Notes: a model not told the origin generated them from the sequence alone. A stretch of 64,000 bases of DNA from Mycoplasmopsis gallinacea (GCF_012220205.1 NZ_CP047225.1:1-64000); one strand, 5' to 3'. Counted from the stretch's first letter, positions 19,749 to 29,896 are shown. Translations and numbers: made by a program.

Positions 19749-22193
19749 TTAATGAACTTTAGCAACTACTGTATCTAAAGCAATTTCATCACCACTTTGT
19801 GCAACGAATTCCACATTTGTGTGTGTTGATTCTGAAAGAACTACAGCAATTACATCACTTTGAATATTTTTCTCTTTAAGTAATGAAAGGTCTACTTTAG
19901 CAATTAAATCACCAGCTTTAATTGAATCACCAGCTTTTACTAAAGCTTCAAATCCTTCTCCGTTAAGTGTAACTGTGTCAATTCCGATGTGGATTAACAT
20001 TTTTACACCTTCTTTTGTTGTGATTCCATATGCGTGTTTTGTATCAAATACTAAATCAACAACACCTTCAACTGGAGAGTGAACATTTCCTACTTTATCT
20101 GCTTCAAAGGCAATAGCAAAACCATCACCCATCATTTTCGCAGAGAATACTCCATCATTAACTTCTTCGATGTTTAAGAATTTTCCTCTTGCAGGAGTTT
20201 TAATTTCAACATTTACTTTTGAAGATTCTGAAGCTACTTCTTCTTGTTGTTCTGCAACAGGTTGTTCAAAAGCAACTTCTTTATCTTTATTTTCTGCTTC
20301 TCATTTAGCAATGATTTCTCTTTGTCCTTTAATTTTTGAATTTAATTGCTCAGCAACAGGTCCAAAAATAGCTTGAACATGGTGTTGACCTTCAACTTTA
20401 ATACCAGCTGCACCAGCTGCTTTAAGAGCATCTTGATTAACTAATGAAGCATCAACAACGTCATATCTAAGTCTTGATGCACAATTGTTAAATGCAGTAA
20501 TGTTTGAAAGTCCTCCATAAGCTTGAACTACTGCTAAAGCTTTAGGATCAACTTCACCTAAAAGACCATCTTTTTTAGCTAAGAAATCTTTTTTAGTGAA
20601 TAATTTTGTGTTGTTTCCTCTTCCTGGAGTTTCAAGGTTGAAACGTTTAATAAAGAAGAAGAATAATCCAAAGTAAATTGGGAAGTATCCAAGTCCAATA
20701 ACAAGTGATCATCAGAAGTGTGTTCCTTTTTGAACTGGAATAATTCCGTAAATTGTTAAATCTAATAATCCTCCTGAGAATGCCATTGGAACGTGCACAC
20801 CAGCAAGGTTAGCAAACATAAATGAGAATGCACATAAAACAGCATGTACTCCTCAGAATAATCATGGTGCTAAGAATAAGAAAGTAAATTCGATAGGTTC
20901 TGTAACCCCTGTTACGATACATGTAACAACAGAAGGAAGAACTGTGCTTAATGCAACTTTTCTATTTTCTTTTGGAGCCGCTAAAATCATAGCAAGACCA
21001 GCTCCTGGAAGTCCAAAGATCATAAATGAGAATTTACCATCCATAAATCTTCCGATTTTGAATCCTAACTCATTTGAAACAAATTCAAATAATGGTAATG
21101 AATGTTCTTGCCCATTAACTGTTCATGTAATAGTGTTGAATGGGAATTTTAATAATGCATTTGAAGTTGTTGAATCACCAACATATTTTGTAGGTTCAGC
21201 AGAAACAGTTTTAATAAGTTCAGTTAAACTTTCTCCTGGAACCATTGTTTGTTTAGCTGTAACAAAACCATCTTGTCATACTTTTAATGATTCACTAAGA
21301 TCTCCACCGGCATTTGAATATCAAAGCGGAGCATAGAACACGTGGTGTAATCCAAATGGAACAAGTGCTCTTTCAACAAATCCAAAAATAAATGATTCAA
21401 ATCCGTAAGGAACTTTTCCTAACGCATTACCAAAAGCGCTAAGACCAACCCCTACTCATGGTCATAAAAGAAGATAAGCAAATGCTAAAACAATCATTGA
21501 AGGCATTGTTATGATAGCAACAAAACGTTTTCCTCCAAAGAATGAAATAACTTGTGGTAATTGAATTTGGTGGAAACGGTTGTAAAGTCATTGAACAACA
21601 AGACCAACTGTTAATCCTCCAAATACTGATGTTTGTAATGATTTAGTACCTAAAGTAGTACCTACTAATGCTTTAAGAGATTCAGGATTTCTTCCAGCAC
21701 CGCTAAAAAGAATTGTGTAACCTTTAAGAACATGTTCTTTAACTGAAACTGTAGCTTCTTGATCGGTTGTACCCTCAAGAATCCCTTTTACATTTTTGGT
21801 TTCTTCAACCATATAATCTCAAATAAATACGCTTTGAATAGCGTTGAATACAAAGTATCCAATAATTGCTGCAAAGACTGCAACTCCAGCTTCATCAGTG
21901 AAAGCTATAACGAATGCGGCAGCAAAAAGAAGTGGTAAAGCACTAAAAACAGGATCACCTAATTGGGTAATGAATTTCCCAAAAGTTTCTCATCCAGTTC
22001 CTGTTCCTGCACTAGCAATTGCAGCTCCAACTCCAAGGAAAAATCCGGCAATAGCCATAACAGAAATAGGCAACATGAATGCACCTGAAATTTTTGAAAG
22101 TACCTTACGAACATTCTTTGAAGAGCTATTATCTAAATTTTTAGGTTCTTTTTTTCTTGAAAAAAAAGAAACTTTTTGAAATAAAGACTTCAT
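19749..22193 (-). CDS. ptsG: PTS glucose-type EIICBA permease
   Basis: 814 residues in one frame. It imports and phosphorylates a hexose, probably glucose, using phosphate from HPr. Order: EIIC membrane domain (about 30-500, with the family motif GVTEPIEF), EIIB (phospho-Cys571 in NNCASRLRYD), a linker rich in Gln/Glu, and EIIA (phospho-His735 in MLIHIGIDTV). This C-B-A order and length are typical of PtsG/GamP-type enzymes, so N-acetylglucosamine or glucosamine cannot be excluded. AGAAAGGACG lies just upstream of the ATG. It is monocistronic, with a terminator at 19705-19733. Confidence 0.93.
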
Positions 22194-22338
22194 TAACGTC
22201 CTTTCTATATACTTTTTAAATTTAAATTTAATTTATAAATTGTAAAAAATTGTAAAAATTTTACTTTTTAACTATATCAAAATTGAAAATTTTTTTACAA
22301 AAATGGAGCATAAAATGATAAAAATTTCATAAATATAA

Positions 22339-22364
22339 AAAATTTCCACATTTGTGGAAATTTT
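22339..22364 (-). terminator. Terminator overlapping a stop codon
   Basis: AAATTTCCACA and TGTGGAAATTT form a perfect stem with a 2-4 nt loop, followed on the minus strand by TTTTTTATATTT. The stem includes the stop codon of the 117-residue membrane protein. Confidence 0.8.
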
Positions 22365-22716
22365 ACACAAGTTGACTACTAATAAACGAAATTCCGATGA
22401 TACAAAATACAAGCCCAATTATTAATGGAGATTGGTATTTAGCTCTTTCTCATGAAGGCACGTAAAGTCCAGTTTGATCGTAAGAAAGGTGTTTTTTCTT
22501 TGGGTGATTAATTCTGTATTGTTCAAGTTGTTTTTGTTTAAACTCTTTCATTTTTCTCGAAGTAACTGTATAAAAAAGAAACACAGTAATCCCAAGAAGC
22601 AAAAGTAAAATTCCCATTATTATTAAAACAATTTTTGTGCGATTATCAGTTTGTGAAGTTGAAGCAATAGTTGCATTATTTTCAGCTTCTAACAAGAAAT
22701 TTAAAAGTGTATTCAT
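22363..22716 (-). CDS. Small two-helix membrane protein
   Basis: 117 residues, reading through one TGA. It has one hydrophobic helix at about 29-50 (IVLIIMGILLLLLGITVFLF), a basic loop (KMKEFKQKQ, HPKKKH) and a second helix near the C terminus. I do not recognise the family. It is divergent from ppa (start-to-start distance 48 bp), and its own terminator overlaps its stop codon. Confidence 0.7.
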
Positions 22717-22725
22717 AAAAATAAT

Positions 22726-22755
22726 TTTACAATAAAAACAATATTTTGGTATATT
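22726..22755 (+). promoter_or_regulatory. ppa promoter; leaderless transcript likely
   Basis: TTTACA at 22726-22731, an 18-bp spacer, then TATATT at 22750-22755. Transcription would start within 1-3 nt of the ppa ATG at 22764, and no Shine-Dalgarno sequence is present. Confidence 0.6.
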
Positions 22756-22763
22756 ATTAAAAT

Positions 22764-23318
22764 ATGAAAAATATAATTAAAGTTAAAATTGAAATTCAAA
22801 AAGATTCAAAAATTAAATACGAATATAACCGTAAAACAGGCGAAATTGAAGTTGATCGTATTTTAAGAGGAGATTTTAAATATCCTGCAAATTACGGTTT
22901 TATTCCTAATGCACTTGACTGAGATGGTGATGAACTTGACGTACTTGTTTATTCAGAAGAAACATTTATGCCAGGAACTACATTAAATGCTCGTATTATT
23001 GGTGCTATGAAAATGATTGACGATGGTGAAACAGATACAAAATTAATTGCTGTGCACCACGATGATTACCGTTTAGATCACATTAATAAACTTGAAGATC
23101 TTCCAGCTCCATTTATTGATACAGTAAGAACTTTCTTTTCAACATACAAAAACTGAAAACGTCCAGGAATTACATCAGTTAATGGATTCGAAGATGTTGA
23201 GTGAGCATTAGAAGAATATGCTGAATGTGTTGAATTAATGGATAAATACGGATCAATGGATAAAAAAGAATTCATTGAAAAAATGATGAAAGAACACCCA
23301 GAAAAATATACAGCTTAA
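22764..23318 (+). CDS. ppa: Inorganic pyrophosphatase
   Basis: 184 residues, family I soluble pyrophosphatase. It hydrolyses pyrophosphate to phosphate and drives biosynthetic reactions. Motifs visible: [25 protein letters not shown], and the metal-binding D-rich signature [11 protein letters not shown], which uses a TGA Trp. The length is that of bacterial enzymes. There is no ribosome binding site; the promoter places the mRNA start at or next to the ATG. A perfect terminator follows. Confidence 0.95.
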
Positions 23319-23326
23319 TTTTAAGT

Positions 23327-23357
23327 AACTAAAGCCAAATGGCTTTAGTTTTTTTGC
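23327..23357 (+). terminator. ppa terminator
   Basis: AACTAAAGCC and GGCTTTAGTT form a 10-bp perfect stem with a 4-nt loop, followed by seven T. Confidence 0.9.
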
Positions 23358-23370
23358 ACCTATTTTTTGC

Positions 23371-23399
23371 AAAAAAAGACATAGCAATAGCTATGTCTT
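23371..23399 (-). terminator. pyk terminator
   Basis: On the minus strand AAGACATAGC and GCTATGTCTT form a perfect 10-bp stem with a 4-nt loop, followed by TTTTTGC. It lies 15 bp past the pyk stop. Confidence 0.9.
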
Positions 23400-23413
23400 G
23401 TGAATGCGTTTAA

Positions 23414-24847
23414 TTATTTAACAACGTATTCTGTAATTTGGTGGTTTTCCACAACAAGGTATTTGTCACCTTTTTGTGTGCCGTAAGGAGCAAGAGCATC
23501 TTGTCCTTTTGAATGATCAGCTTTAACTTCGCTAAATAATGTTTTTGAATCAAGAGAAGTAAATACACTTGAGTAAACTCCGAATCCATTTACTAATTTT
23601 TCATCTTCTAAAAGACCGATAATTAATGTATTTGGACGGAATTTAGCAACTTCTTTAAGAAGTTTTCCTGTTCTTGAAAGAACAACAACAAATTTGTAAT
23701 CCCCTCTTCTTGCACGGTTAGCAATATCGTAAGCTATAAGTGAACGAACATCCATGTCGTTTGAATTTTGTCTAACTTTTTCAAGTTGAACATCGTAGTA
23801 ATTTTTTGAGTAGAATTCTTTTTCAGCTCTTTTGCTAATTGCTGTCATTGTTTTAACAGCTTCAAGTGGGAAGTTTCCGTTTGCAGATTCACCTGAAAGC
23901 ATAACTGAGTCAGCTCCAAGCTCAACAGCAAAGTAAACATCTGTTACTTCAGCACGTGTTGGGTGTGGTGAATTTTCCATTGAATCAAGCATTTGTGTAG
24001 CAACGATAACTGGTTTTCCTGCTTCACGACAAACTCTAATCATTTTCTTTTGGTAGTAAGGAACATCATAGTAAGGAATTTCAAGTCCTAAATCTCCACG
24101 AGCAACCATAATTCCATCAGCTGCTTCAGCGATTTCTTCGATGTTTGTTACACCAAGGTGTGATTCAATTTTAGCAATAATTTGAACGTGTGATCCACCG
24201 TTTTCATTAAGTAATTGTCTAAGTTCCTGTACGTTTTTAGCTGAGTTAACAAAAGAAGCAGCAACATAGTTAATTCCATTTGCAATTCCAAATTTAACGT
24301 CGTTAATATCTTTTTCAGCTAAGAAAGGAAGAGTAAAGTCAACACCTGGAAGGTTAATACGTTTGTTTGTTTTAAGTTTGTGGTTGTTTTCAGCTTTAAC
24401 TTTAACGTATCCTTTTCCAACTTCTGTAACAACTGTTGATAATTTACCATCATCAAAAAGTACTTGGTTTCCAACTGTTAAATCTTGTGACATGTCATAT
24501 GAAACAGATAATTCGTTTTCTGTTCCAAGGTGGTTAGCAAAAGCTTCTGGTGTTGTGTGAACTAAAATTTCTGTATCAGCTTTAATAACTTGAGCACCAT
24601 CAGTCATTTTTCCAACACGAATTTCAGGCCCTTTTGTATCAAGCATTAATGATACAGGGATGTTTAAATCTTTAGATACTTGTTTTGCAATAAGAAATTT
24701 GTTTAATTGTTCAGCGTGATCACCGTGTGAAAAGTTTGCTCTAACACATGTAACCCCATTTTCTACTAATGAACGTAATGTTGCGTAATTATCACTTGAA
24801 GGTCCAATTGTCGCAACTAACTTTGTTCTTTTTTCTGTAAGTTTCAT
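23414..24847 (-). CDS. pyk: Pyruvate kinase
   Basis: 477 residues. It converts phosphoenolpyruvate and ADP to pyruvate and ATP. Motifs: KLVATIGPSS at the start, CVRANFSHG, MLDTKGPEIR, the active-site IIAKIESHLG and IMVARGDLG, and PVIVATQMLDSM. Size and domain order (barrel, cap, C-terminal allosteric domain from about 345) are standard. GGAGAAAA precedes the ATG. It is transcribed alone between two terminators and is the last ATP-forming step of glycolysis, upstream of Pta-AckA fermentation. Confidence 0.97.
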   Translation of the reverse strand: MKLTEKRTKLVATIGPSSDNYATLRSLVENGVTCVRANFSHGDHAEQLNKFLIAKQVSKDLNIPVSLMLDTKGPEIRVGKMTDGAQVIKADTEILVHTTPEAFANHLGTENELSVSYDMSQDLTVGNQVLFDDGKLSTVVTEVGKGYVKVKAENNHKLKTNKRINLPGVDFTLPFLAEKDINDVKFGIANGINYVAASFVNSAKNVQELRQLLNENGGSHVQIIAKIESHLGVTNIEEIAEAADGIMVARGDLGLEIPYYDVPYYQKKMIRVCREAGKPVIVATQMLDSMENSPHPTRAEVTDVYFAVELGADSVMLSGESANGNFPLEAVKTMTAISKRAEKEFYSKNYYDVQLEKVRQNSNDMDVRSLIAYDIANRARRGDYKFVVVLSRTGKLLKEVAKFRPNTLIIGLLEDEKLVNGFGVYSSVFTSLDSKTLFSEVKADHSKGQDALAPYGTQKGDKYLVVENHQITEYVVK

Positions 24848-24924
24848 TTTTCTCCTAATTTTATTAGTTAAATCTCATTTTCTTAAAAATTTAGCTTTAA
24901 GTAGTTCTATTTTATCACATTGAT

Positions 24925-24955
24925 TAAAAAATAGCCATAGAAATGACTATTTTTA
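24925..24955 (-). terminator. Terminator of the pta-ackA operon
   Basis: On the minus strand AATAGTCA and TGGCTATT form a stem with one G-T pair, followed by TTTTTAATC. It lies between the stop at 24991 and pyk. Confidence 0.75.
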
Positions 24956-24990
24956 AACGTTTGAAAAGGAAAAAATTACATATCAATATT

Positions 24991-26205
24991 TTAGTTTGCT
25001 GTTGAGCTTGCTTCTGATGAATTGCTATTTTCCGCATTAGCATTATCAGCTGCAGCATTTGAATCGCTAGCAACTTTTGAAGCAAATAAATCTTTAGCTA
25101 ATTTTAATTTAGAAATATAAAGGACAGTTTTTGCATCAGGATTTTTGTATACAGAGTAACTTAAAATGTAGTTATTTTCATCTTCAGTAACTTCCGCTTC
25201 AAATGAAGCATCATAATTTTCAGGAAGATTTTCAAGATTTAATTTAGAGAATTTCTTGCTATTTTTAACATATGAAGCTTTAAAATCATCAATAGTGATT
25301 TTGTCACCATTTTCTTTAGTTGCTACAGACCCATTAAATTTAGCAAATAAATCTTTTACAACAAAGAATTGAATTGCATATTCATAAGTTGCTATTGTGC
25401 TCATATTTTTATCAACTTCAACATTAATAAGTTTATTATCTTGAGCTGCATCAACTCTAGCATTTAATACTAAATTAAACGCTACATTGTTTTCAGAGAC
25501 AAAAACTAAATTTGATTTAGCTAAATTAACAGAAGCAAATTTTGAAGTTACAAAATCAAAGTGTTTATTGAAAAATTCTTCTTTTTGCTTTTCAGTTTCT
25601 AAGCTCTCATATGCATTTTTGAATGCTTCAAAGTTTTCATATGTTTCTAATGCAGTAACTTTTTCAGTTACGCTTGAAATAAATATATTATCCTCAATGT
25701 CGCTAAGAGCAACTTTTTTAAATCCGCTAACTTCAAAAGTTGCTACTTGTTTATTTTCTTCTGTTTTAGTTTTTGGGGCTATAGTTACAACAATAAATAA
25801 TTTACCTTCTATATTATTAGCATATGAATCAAAGTAAAAATTGACTTTGCCATTGTTAAAAACATTAAGCAATTGACCTTTCGGCCCAATGAGAGCTAAA
25901 TCTTGAGCTGCAAGTTGATTTTGGTTTTTAAGAGAGCTAAAAATGAAGTTATCTTCAAAATATGAAGCACTTTTTGCTTTTGAAAAAGTATTTTGGTAAG
26001 TTGCATAATCACTTGCAAGTTCATTTTTAATTCTCTTTTTAAAAGCATCGCTTTGAAGTAATGTAAAATCACTTAAGGTAAGCTCTTTGGTAGCTTTTGA
26101 ATAATGCACCATTGTAATTGTTCCAGCTAAAAATCCAGCTGAAGCTAGAAATCCACCAATTGCAAGGGCGCTTTTAAGACCTTTTGACATTCTTTTTTTA
26201 CTCAT
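24991..26205 (-). CDS. Putative signal-anchored surface protein
   Basis: 404 residues from the ATG at 26205, which has GGAGAAAA 5-6 bp upstream and overlaps the engB stop by 8 bp. An in-frame upstream start at 26226 would add seven residues but lacks this spacing. Residues 14-38 form a signal or anchor helix (LAIGGFLASAGFLAGTITMV) with no lipobox Cys. The rest is Lys/Asn/Glu/Ala-rich, probably extracellular, and ends in an Ala/Asn/Ser-rich tail. I do not recognise a domain. Confidence 0.75.
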   Translation of the reverse strand: MSKKRMSKGLKSALAIGGFLASAGFLAGTITMVHYSKATKELTLSDFTLLQSDAFKKRIKNELASDYATYQNTFSKAKSASYFEDNFIFSSLKNQNQLAAQDLALIGPKGQLLNVFNNGKVNFYFDSYANNIEGKLFIVVTIAPKTKTEENKQVATFEVSGFKKVALSDIEDNIFISSVTEKVTALETYENFEAFKNAYESLETEKQKEEFFNKHFDFVTSKFASVNLAKSNLVFVSENNVAFNLVLNARVDAAQDNKLINVEVDKNMSTIATYEYAIQFFVVKDLFAKFNGSVATKENGDKITIDDFKASYVKNSKKFSKLNLENLPENYDASFEAEVTEDENNYILSYSVYKNPDAKTVLYISKLKLAKDLFASKVASDSNAAADNANAENSNSSEASSTAN

Positions 26206-26782
26206 GATTTTCTCCAAATATTTCATTAATTTGATTGATTAAATTTGCTATTCCATAAGAAGTTTCAGAAGAAACAATGTAGTATTTGTCAAATTTGTAA
26301 GTTTGCATATCTAGCTTAATTCTTTTAAGTAAAGCTGACTTTTCTTTTTGATTTAACTTATCAACTTTAGTATAAACTGCAGTAAAAGGTAAGTTGATTC
26401 TTGTTAAAAATTCCATTACCTCTTTATCACTTTTAGTTGTTGGGATTCTTGAATCTAAAAGCAAGAATAAATGAGTTAAATTATCTCGCTCAATTAGATA
26501 ATTTTCAATCATCTTCATCATTTTTTGAATTTGACTTTGTGACAGTTTTGCATATCCATAACCTGGAAGATCCACAAAGACAGCTCCATGCTCGTTTTCA
26601 AAAAAGTTTAAAAGCTGCGTTCTTCCTGGTGTTTTAGAGACTTTAGCTAATTTTTTATTATTGACAATGGCATTTAAAAGTGAGCTTTTACCAACGTTTG
26701 AACGACCTCAAAAAGCAATTTCTTTATTGCTATGCTCGTATCAATTGCTTTTTTCAGTGCTAGATTTGACAAACTTAAACAT
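26198..26782 (-). CDS. engB: Ribosome biogenesis GTPase YsxC/EngB
   Basis: 194 residues. GTPase of the Era/TrmE group, needed in other bacteria for 50S subunit maturation. G1 GRSNVGKSS, G2 region TPGRTQ, G3 DLPGYG, G4 TKVDK and a late SSETSYGI (G5) are all visible. Start at 26782 includes the N-terminal MFKFVKSST, in frame through two TGA codons. It overlaps coaD upstream by 8 bp and the surface-protein gene downstream by 8 bp. Confidence 0.95.
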
Positions 26783-27212
26783 CTTTTTTCATTTTCTCCT
26801 TATGTCTAATTAAAGTTGATGAATACTTTATGTATTCATAACTTGGGATTAATAAAACAGTTTCCAATTCATTATTTAAACTATTATTCCCTGCTGCAAG
26901 TTCAAGCTCGTAATTAAAATCAATTACATCCCTTGCGCTTCTTACTAAATATTTTACATCTAATTCTTTAGCAATTTCAGCAATAAAGCGGTCTTTGTTT
27001 TTTAATACTTGCACATTAGTTAAATTACTTAGTAATTTCTTTGTATTATTATATCTTATATCAATATCGCTAGCATCTGGTTTATCTGGGTTAATTGAAA
27101 CAATTACATAAACAAAATCAAAAAGCCGAGCGGCTTTTTGAAGTATTTGAAAATGTCCATCATGAAAAGGATCAAAAGATCCTGCATAAATTGCTTTTTT
27201 ATCTGTTTTCAT
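26775..27212 (-). CDS. coaD: Phosphopantetheine adenylyltransferase
   Basis: 145 residues. It transfers AMP from ATP to 4'-phosphopantetheine in CoA synthesis. Nucleotidylyltransferase signature IYAGSFDPFHDGH near the N terminus, with YLVRSARDVIDF and the late SSTLIR. Start chosen at the ATG at 27212; an in-frame TTG at 27236 would give an atypical N-terminal extension. It overlaps ackA by 14 bp and engB by 8 bp. CoA is the substrate of the Pta-AckA pathway in the same operon. Confidence 0.94.
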   Translation of the reverse strand: MKTDKKAIYAGSFDPFHDGHFQILQKAARLFDFVYVIVSINPDKPDASDIDIRYNNTKKLLSNLTNVQVLKNKDRFIAEIAKELDVKYLVRSARDVIDFNYELELAAGNNSLNNELETVLLIPSYEYIKYSSTLIRHKEKMKKDV

Positions 27213-28398
27213 AAATTTTTCTTGCGTTTTTAGCAATTACAAGTTCTTCGTTAGTTGAAATTACATAAATAGGAACTTCTGAATCTTGAGCTGAAATTAC
27301 CCGGTATTCAGGACCACGGCTAAGTTGGTTAAGTTCTGGATCAAGCTTAATGTTTTTAAAGAATAATTTTTCAACAATCATTCTACGAATGTTTTTATCA
27401 TTTTCTCCAATACCAGCAGTAAAGACAATTGCATCAATGTTTCCGCCAAGTTTATTAGCATACATTGCTGTATAATCAGCTACTCTTTGAGCAAATAACT
27501 CAAGTGTAAATTGTGCATTTTCATCACCTTTAAGAGCTGCATCACGTACATCACGCATATCGCTTGAAATTCCTGATACACCTAAAAGACCACTTTTTTT
27601 GTTAAGTAAATCTGTAAATTCTTCAACATCCATTCCAGTTTGTGCTTTAACAAATTGGTGAATTGAAGGATCGATATCCCCACTACGTGTTCCCATCATA
27701 ATTCCGGCAAGTGGTGTAAGTCCCATTGAAGTATCAAATGAACGAGAATCTTTAACAGCACATAAACTTGCACCATTTCCAAGGTGTAAGTTAACAAAAG
27801 TAACTTTTTCTTTGCCAAGAATTTGACTTAATCTTTCAGTAATATATTGGTGGCTAATTCCGTGAGCTCCATAACGTTTTATTTTTAATTTTTCAGCAAG
27901 TTCGCGGTTAATTGGATAAGTGCTATTGACTTTATCAATTGTAGTATGGAAAGCAGTATCAAAATCTGCACTTAAAAGAGCATTAGGGAAAACTTTTTTA
28001 AACCCATGCATAGCTTGAACAGCTCCTGGGTTATGTAAAGGTGCATAAATTGAGCACTCTTGAATTAAATCAATTTCTTTTTGAGTGATTTTTGAAGTTG
28101 AACTAAAGTAAGTTCCACCTTGCACAACTCTAAATCCAATGTACTGAATTTCATCTTTGTTTTCAATTAATTTGATTTCTTGCATTAATTTATATACTTC
28201 TTCAACAGCTACTTCATGATTTGGCATAGCTACTTCTTTTTCGAATTTTTCATCCTTGAATTTAATTGAAATATTACCCATTGGAAGAGTAATTCTTTCA
28301 GCAATTCCGCTTGCAAGAAGTTCTAAAGAATCTTTGCTAAATAAGCTTAACTTAATTGACGAGCTACCTGCATTAATAACTAAAATTTTATGTTCCAT
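27199..28398 (-). CDS. ackA: Acetate kinase
   Basis: 399 residues. It makes ATP and acetate from acetyl phosphate. Motifs: ILVINAGSSSIKLSLF at the start, RVVQGG, the HNPGAV block, DTAFHTT, RYGAHGISHQYI, HLGNGAS, MGLTPLAG and FTAGIGEN. Normal length. It starts 3 bp after the pta stop, and its end overlaps coaD. Confidence 0.97.
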   Translation of the reverse strand: MEHKILVINAGSSSIKLSLFSKDSLELLASGIAERITLPMGNISIKFKDEKFEKEVAMPNHEVAVEEVYKLMQEIKLIENKDEIQYIGFRVVQGGTYFSSTSKITQKEIDLIQECSIYAPLHNPGAVQAMHGFKKVFPNALLSADFDTAFHTTIDKVNSTYPINRELAEKLKIKRYGAHGISHQYITERLSQILGKEKVTFVNLHLGNGASLCAVKDSRSFDTSMGLTPLAGIMMGTRSGDIDPSIHQFVKAQTGMDVEEFTDLLNKKSGLLGVSGISSDMRDVRDAALKGDENAQFTLELFAQRVADYTAMYANKLGGNIDAIVFTAGIGENDKNIRRMIVEKLFFKNIKLDPELNQLSRGPEYRVISAQDSEVPIYVISTNEELVIAKNARKIYENR

Positions 28399-28401
28399 AT
28401 T

Positions 28402-29358
28402 TTATTTCTCCTCGCTTTGAAGTGCAGTAATTAACACTGTGTTATAAACATCTTCGATTGTACTTCCTCTTGAAAGGTCATTGACTGGTTTTTTGGTTCC
28501 AACTACAATAGGACCAATTGCTCCATAATTAGCAAATCTTTGAACAAGTTTGTATCCAATGTTTCCAGCATTTAAATCAGGGAAAATAAGAACATTTGCA
28601 CTGTGTTTGTATGATTCACCTTTGTATTTAGCTTTTCTAATTTCTAAGTCGATAGCAGCATCAAGTTGAATTTCACCAAGAGCTTTTCTACCTGTAGTTG
28701 TTTCATTGTATAAATCAGTTGCTTTTTTAACTAACTTGCTTTCTTCAGTAATTGCTGACCCTGAAGTTGAAAAACATAAAAAGGCAAGTCTTGGATCAAA
28801 TCCCATTTGAAGAGCAAAATCATTAGCATTGCGAGCAATATCTGCAAGTTGCTCTTCATTTGGTTTAACATTAACTGAAATATCAGAGAAAATGTAGTTG
28901 CTTTCTCCATTGTGCATAAGCATTACTGAAGAAATTGTTTTAGTTCCTGGTTTTGGCCCAATTGCCTTAAAAGCAGCTCTTAAAATATCTGCTGTAGCAT
29001 ACTTAAGTCCACCAACAACACCATCAGCTTCTCCGTTAGCTAAAAGCATCATTGCATAAAATGGTCTAGTTGATAAAGATTCAATACATTGTTCCATTGA
29101 CTCTTTACCTTTTCTGATCTCAAAGTATTTTTGAGCTAATTCTTCCATCTTTTTATTATCTGCATTAATATTTAAAAAGTTAAGGTTTGATGAGCCTTTT
29201 ACATCTTCTTCAACAAGAAGCACTGTTTCGATGTTTTTATGTTGTGCAAGAAGCTTTGCAGCTTTTTGCATTCTTTTGTCATCACCATCAATTAATACAA
29301 TTTTTTTAACACTTTTCAAATTACTTACTTTTGTTTCAAGTAAAGCTTCAATATTCAT
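28402..29358 (-). CDS. pta: Phosphate acetyltransferase
   Basis: 318 residues, the short form with only the catalytic domain. It converts acetyl-CoA to acetyl phosphate. Motifs: EADGVVGGLKYATADILRAA, FSDISVNVKPNEEQLADIA, FDPRLAFLCFSTSGSA, GEIQLDAAID and FPDLNAGNIGYK. First gene of the pta-ackA-coaD-engB-surface-protein operon. Together with AckA it forms the main substrate-level ATP step after pyruvate. Confidence 0.97.
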   Translation of the reverse strand: MNIEALLETKVSNLKSVKKIVLIDGDDKRMQKAAKLLAQHKNIETVLLVEEDVKGSSNLNFLNINADNKKMEELAQKYFEIRKGKESMEQCIESLSTRPFYAMMLLANGEADGVVGGLKYATADILRAAFKAIGPKPGTKTISSVMLMHNGESNYIFSDISVNVKPNEEQLADIARNANDFALQMGFDPRLAFLCFSTSGSAITEESKLVKKATDLYNETTTGRKALGEIQLDAAIDLEIRKAKYKGESYKHSANVLIFPDLNAGNIGYKLVQRFANYGAIGPIVVGTKKPVNDLSRGSTIEDVYNTVLITALQSEEK

Positions 29359-29492
29359 ACTAACTCCTAAGTTATTTTTAATTAAATATTACTAATTAAC
29401 TAATAATTAGTTAAATATAGTCTTATTTTATAAGTTTTTTACAATAATATTGCTATTTATAAAGTTTTTTCATAATTTATTCCATAACAATC

Positions 29493-29520
29493 AAAAAAGT
29501 AACCAATCTGGCTACTTTCA
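29493..29520 (-). terminator. Terminator of the 71-residue gene
   Basis: On the minus strand AAAGTAGCCA and TGGTTACTTT pair with one G-T, followed by TTTG. It lies 21 bp beyond the stop at 29541. Confidence 0.7.
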
Positions 29521-29540
29521 TAATTTGGTTAAAATAAAGT

Positions 29541-29756
29541 CTAAACGTTTTTAAGAACAACTTCTTTTGAGTGACTAGCACCTTCAAGGTTGTTTCTTTC
29601 TACATGAAGAATTTGAATTTTTTCATTTTGTTTAGTGTGTAATCCGTATTTTTGTTTACGGCGGAAGCTTTTAATTTGCCCTTCAAGATCTTCAAGTGAA
29701 TTTGATTGAGCTACTAATTCACCATTTGAAAGTAATTTTGCTTTATATTTATACAT
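29541..29756 (-). CDS. Small basic hypothetical protein
   Basis: 71 residues, soluble, with a central basic run (SFRRKQKYGLHTKQNEK). GGAGGTACTTAT precedes the ATG and a consensus -10 (29786-29791) lies upstream, so it looks like a real, well-translated monocistronic gene. I do not recognise a family; the basic run would suit nucleic-acid binding but that is speculation. Confidence 0.7.
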   Translation of the reverse strand: MYKYKAKLLSNGELVAQSNSLEDLEGQIKSFRRKQKYGLHTKQNEKIQILHVERNNLEGASHSKEVVLKNV

Positions 29757-29785
29757 ATAAGTACCTCCATTATTACTACAATTAA

Positions 29786-29791
29786 ATTATA
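29786..29791 (-). promoter_or_regulatory. -10 box of the 71-residue gene
   Basis: TATAAT on the minus strand, about 20 bp upstream of the GGAGG ribosome binding site; no clear -35. Confidence 0.5.
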
Positions 29792-29890
29792 TTATTTTTT
29801 GGAGGCTCAAAGCTGGAAAGGGGACGCTTTTATGGTAATTTTTCATAAAAATTCTCCTTAAACCAGGTGGTAAAAAAATAGTTTTAATTG

Positions 29891-29896
29891 TATAAT
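29891..29896 (+). promoter_or_regulatory. -10 box of the metalloprotease gene
   Basis: TATAAT on the plus strand, 35 bp upstream of the ATG at 29932. The stretch 29800-29880 before it is less AT-rich than its surroundings, contains AAGGGG and an ATG-initiated nine-codon frame (29833-29862), and has no other feature I can name. Confidence 0.5.

Noticed and set aside
27213-27236. TTG start extending CoaD
   Set aside because: It would extend further into ackA and add residues absent from the family; the ATG at 27212 fits.
29792-29890. Possible SRP RNA or other conserved small RNA
   Set aside because: The conserved SRP loop sequence is not present and no stable overall fold is visible.
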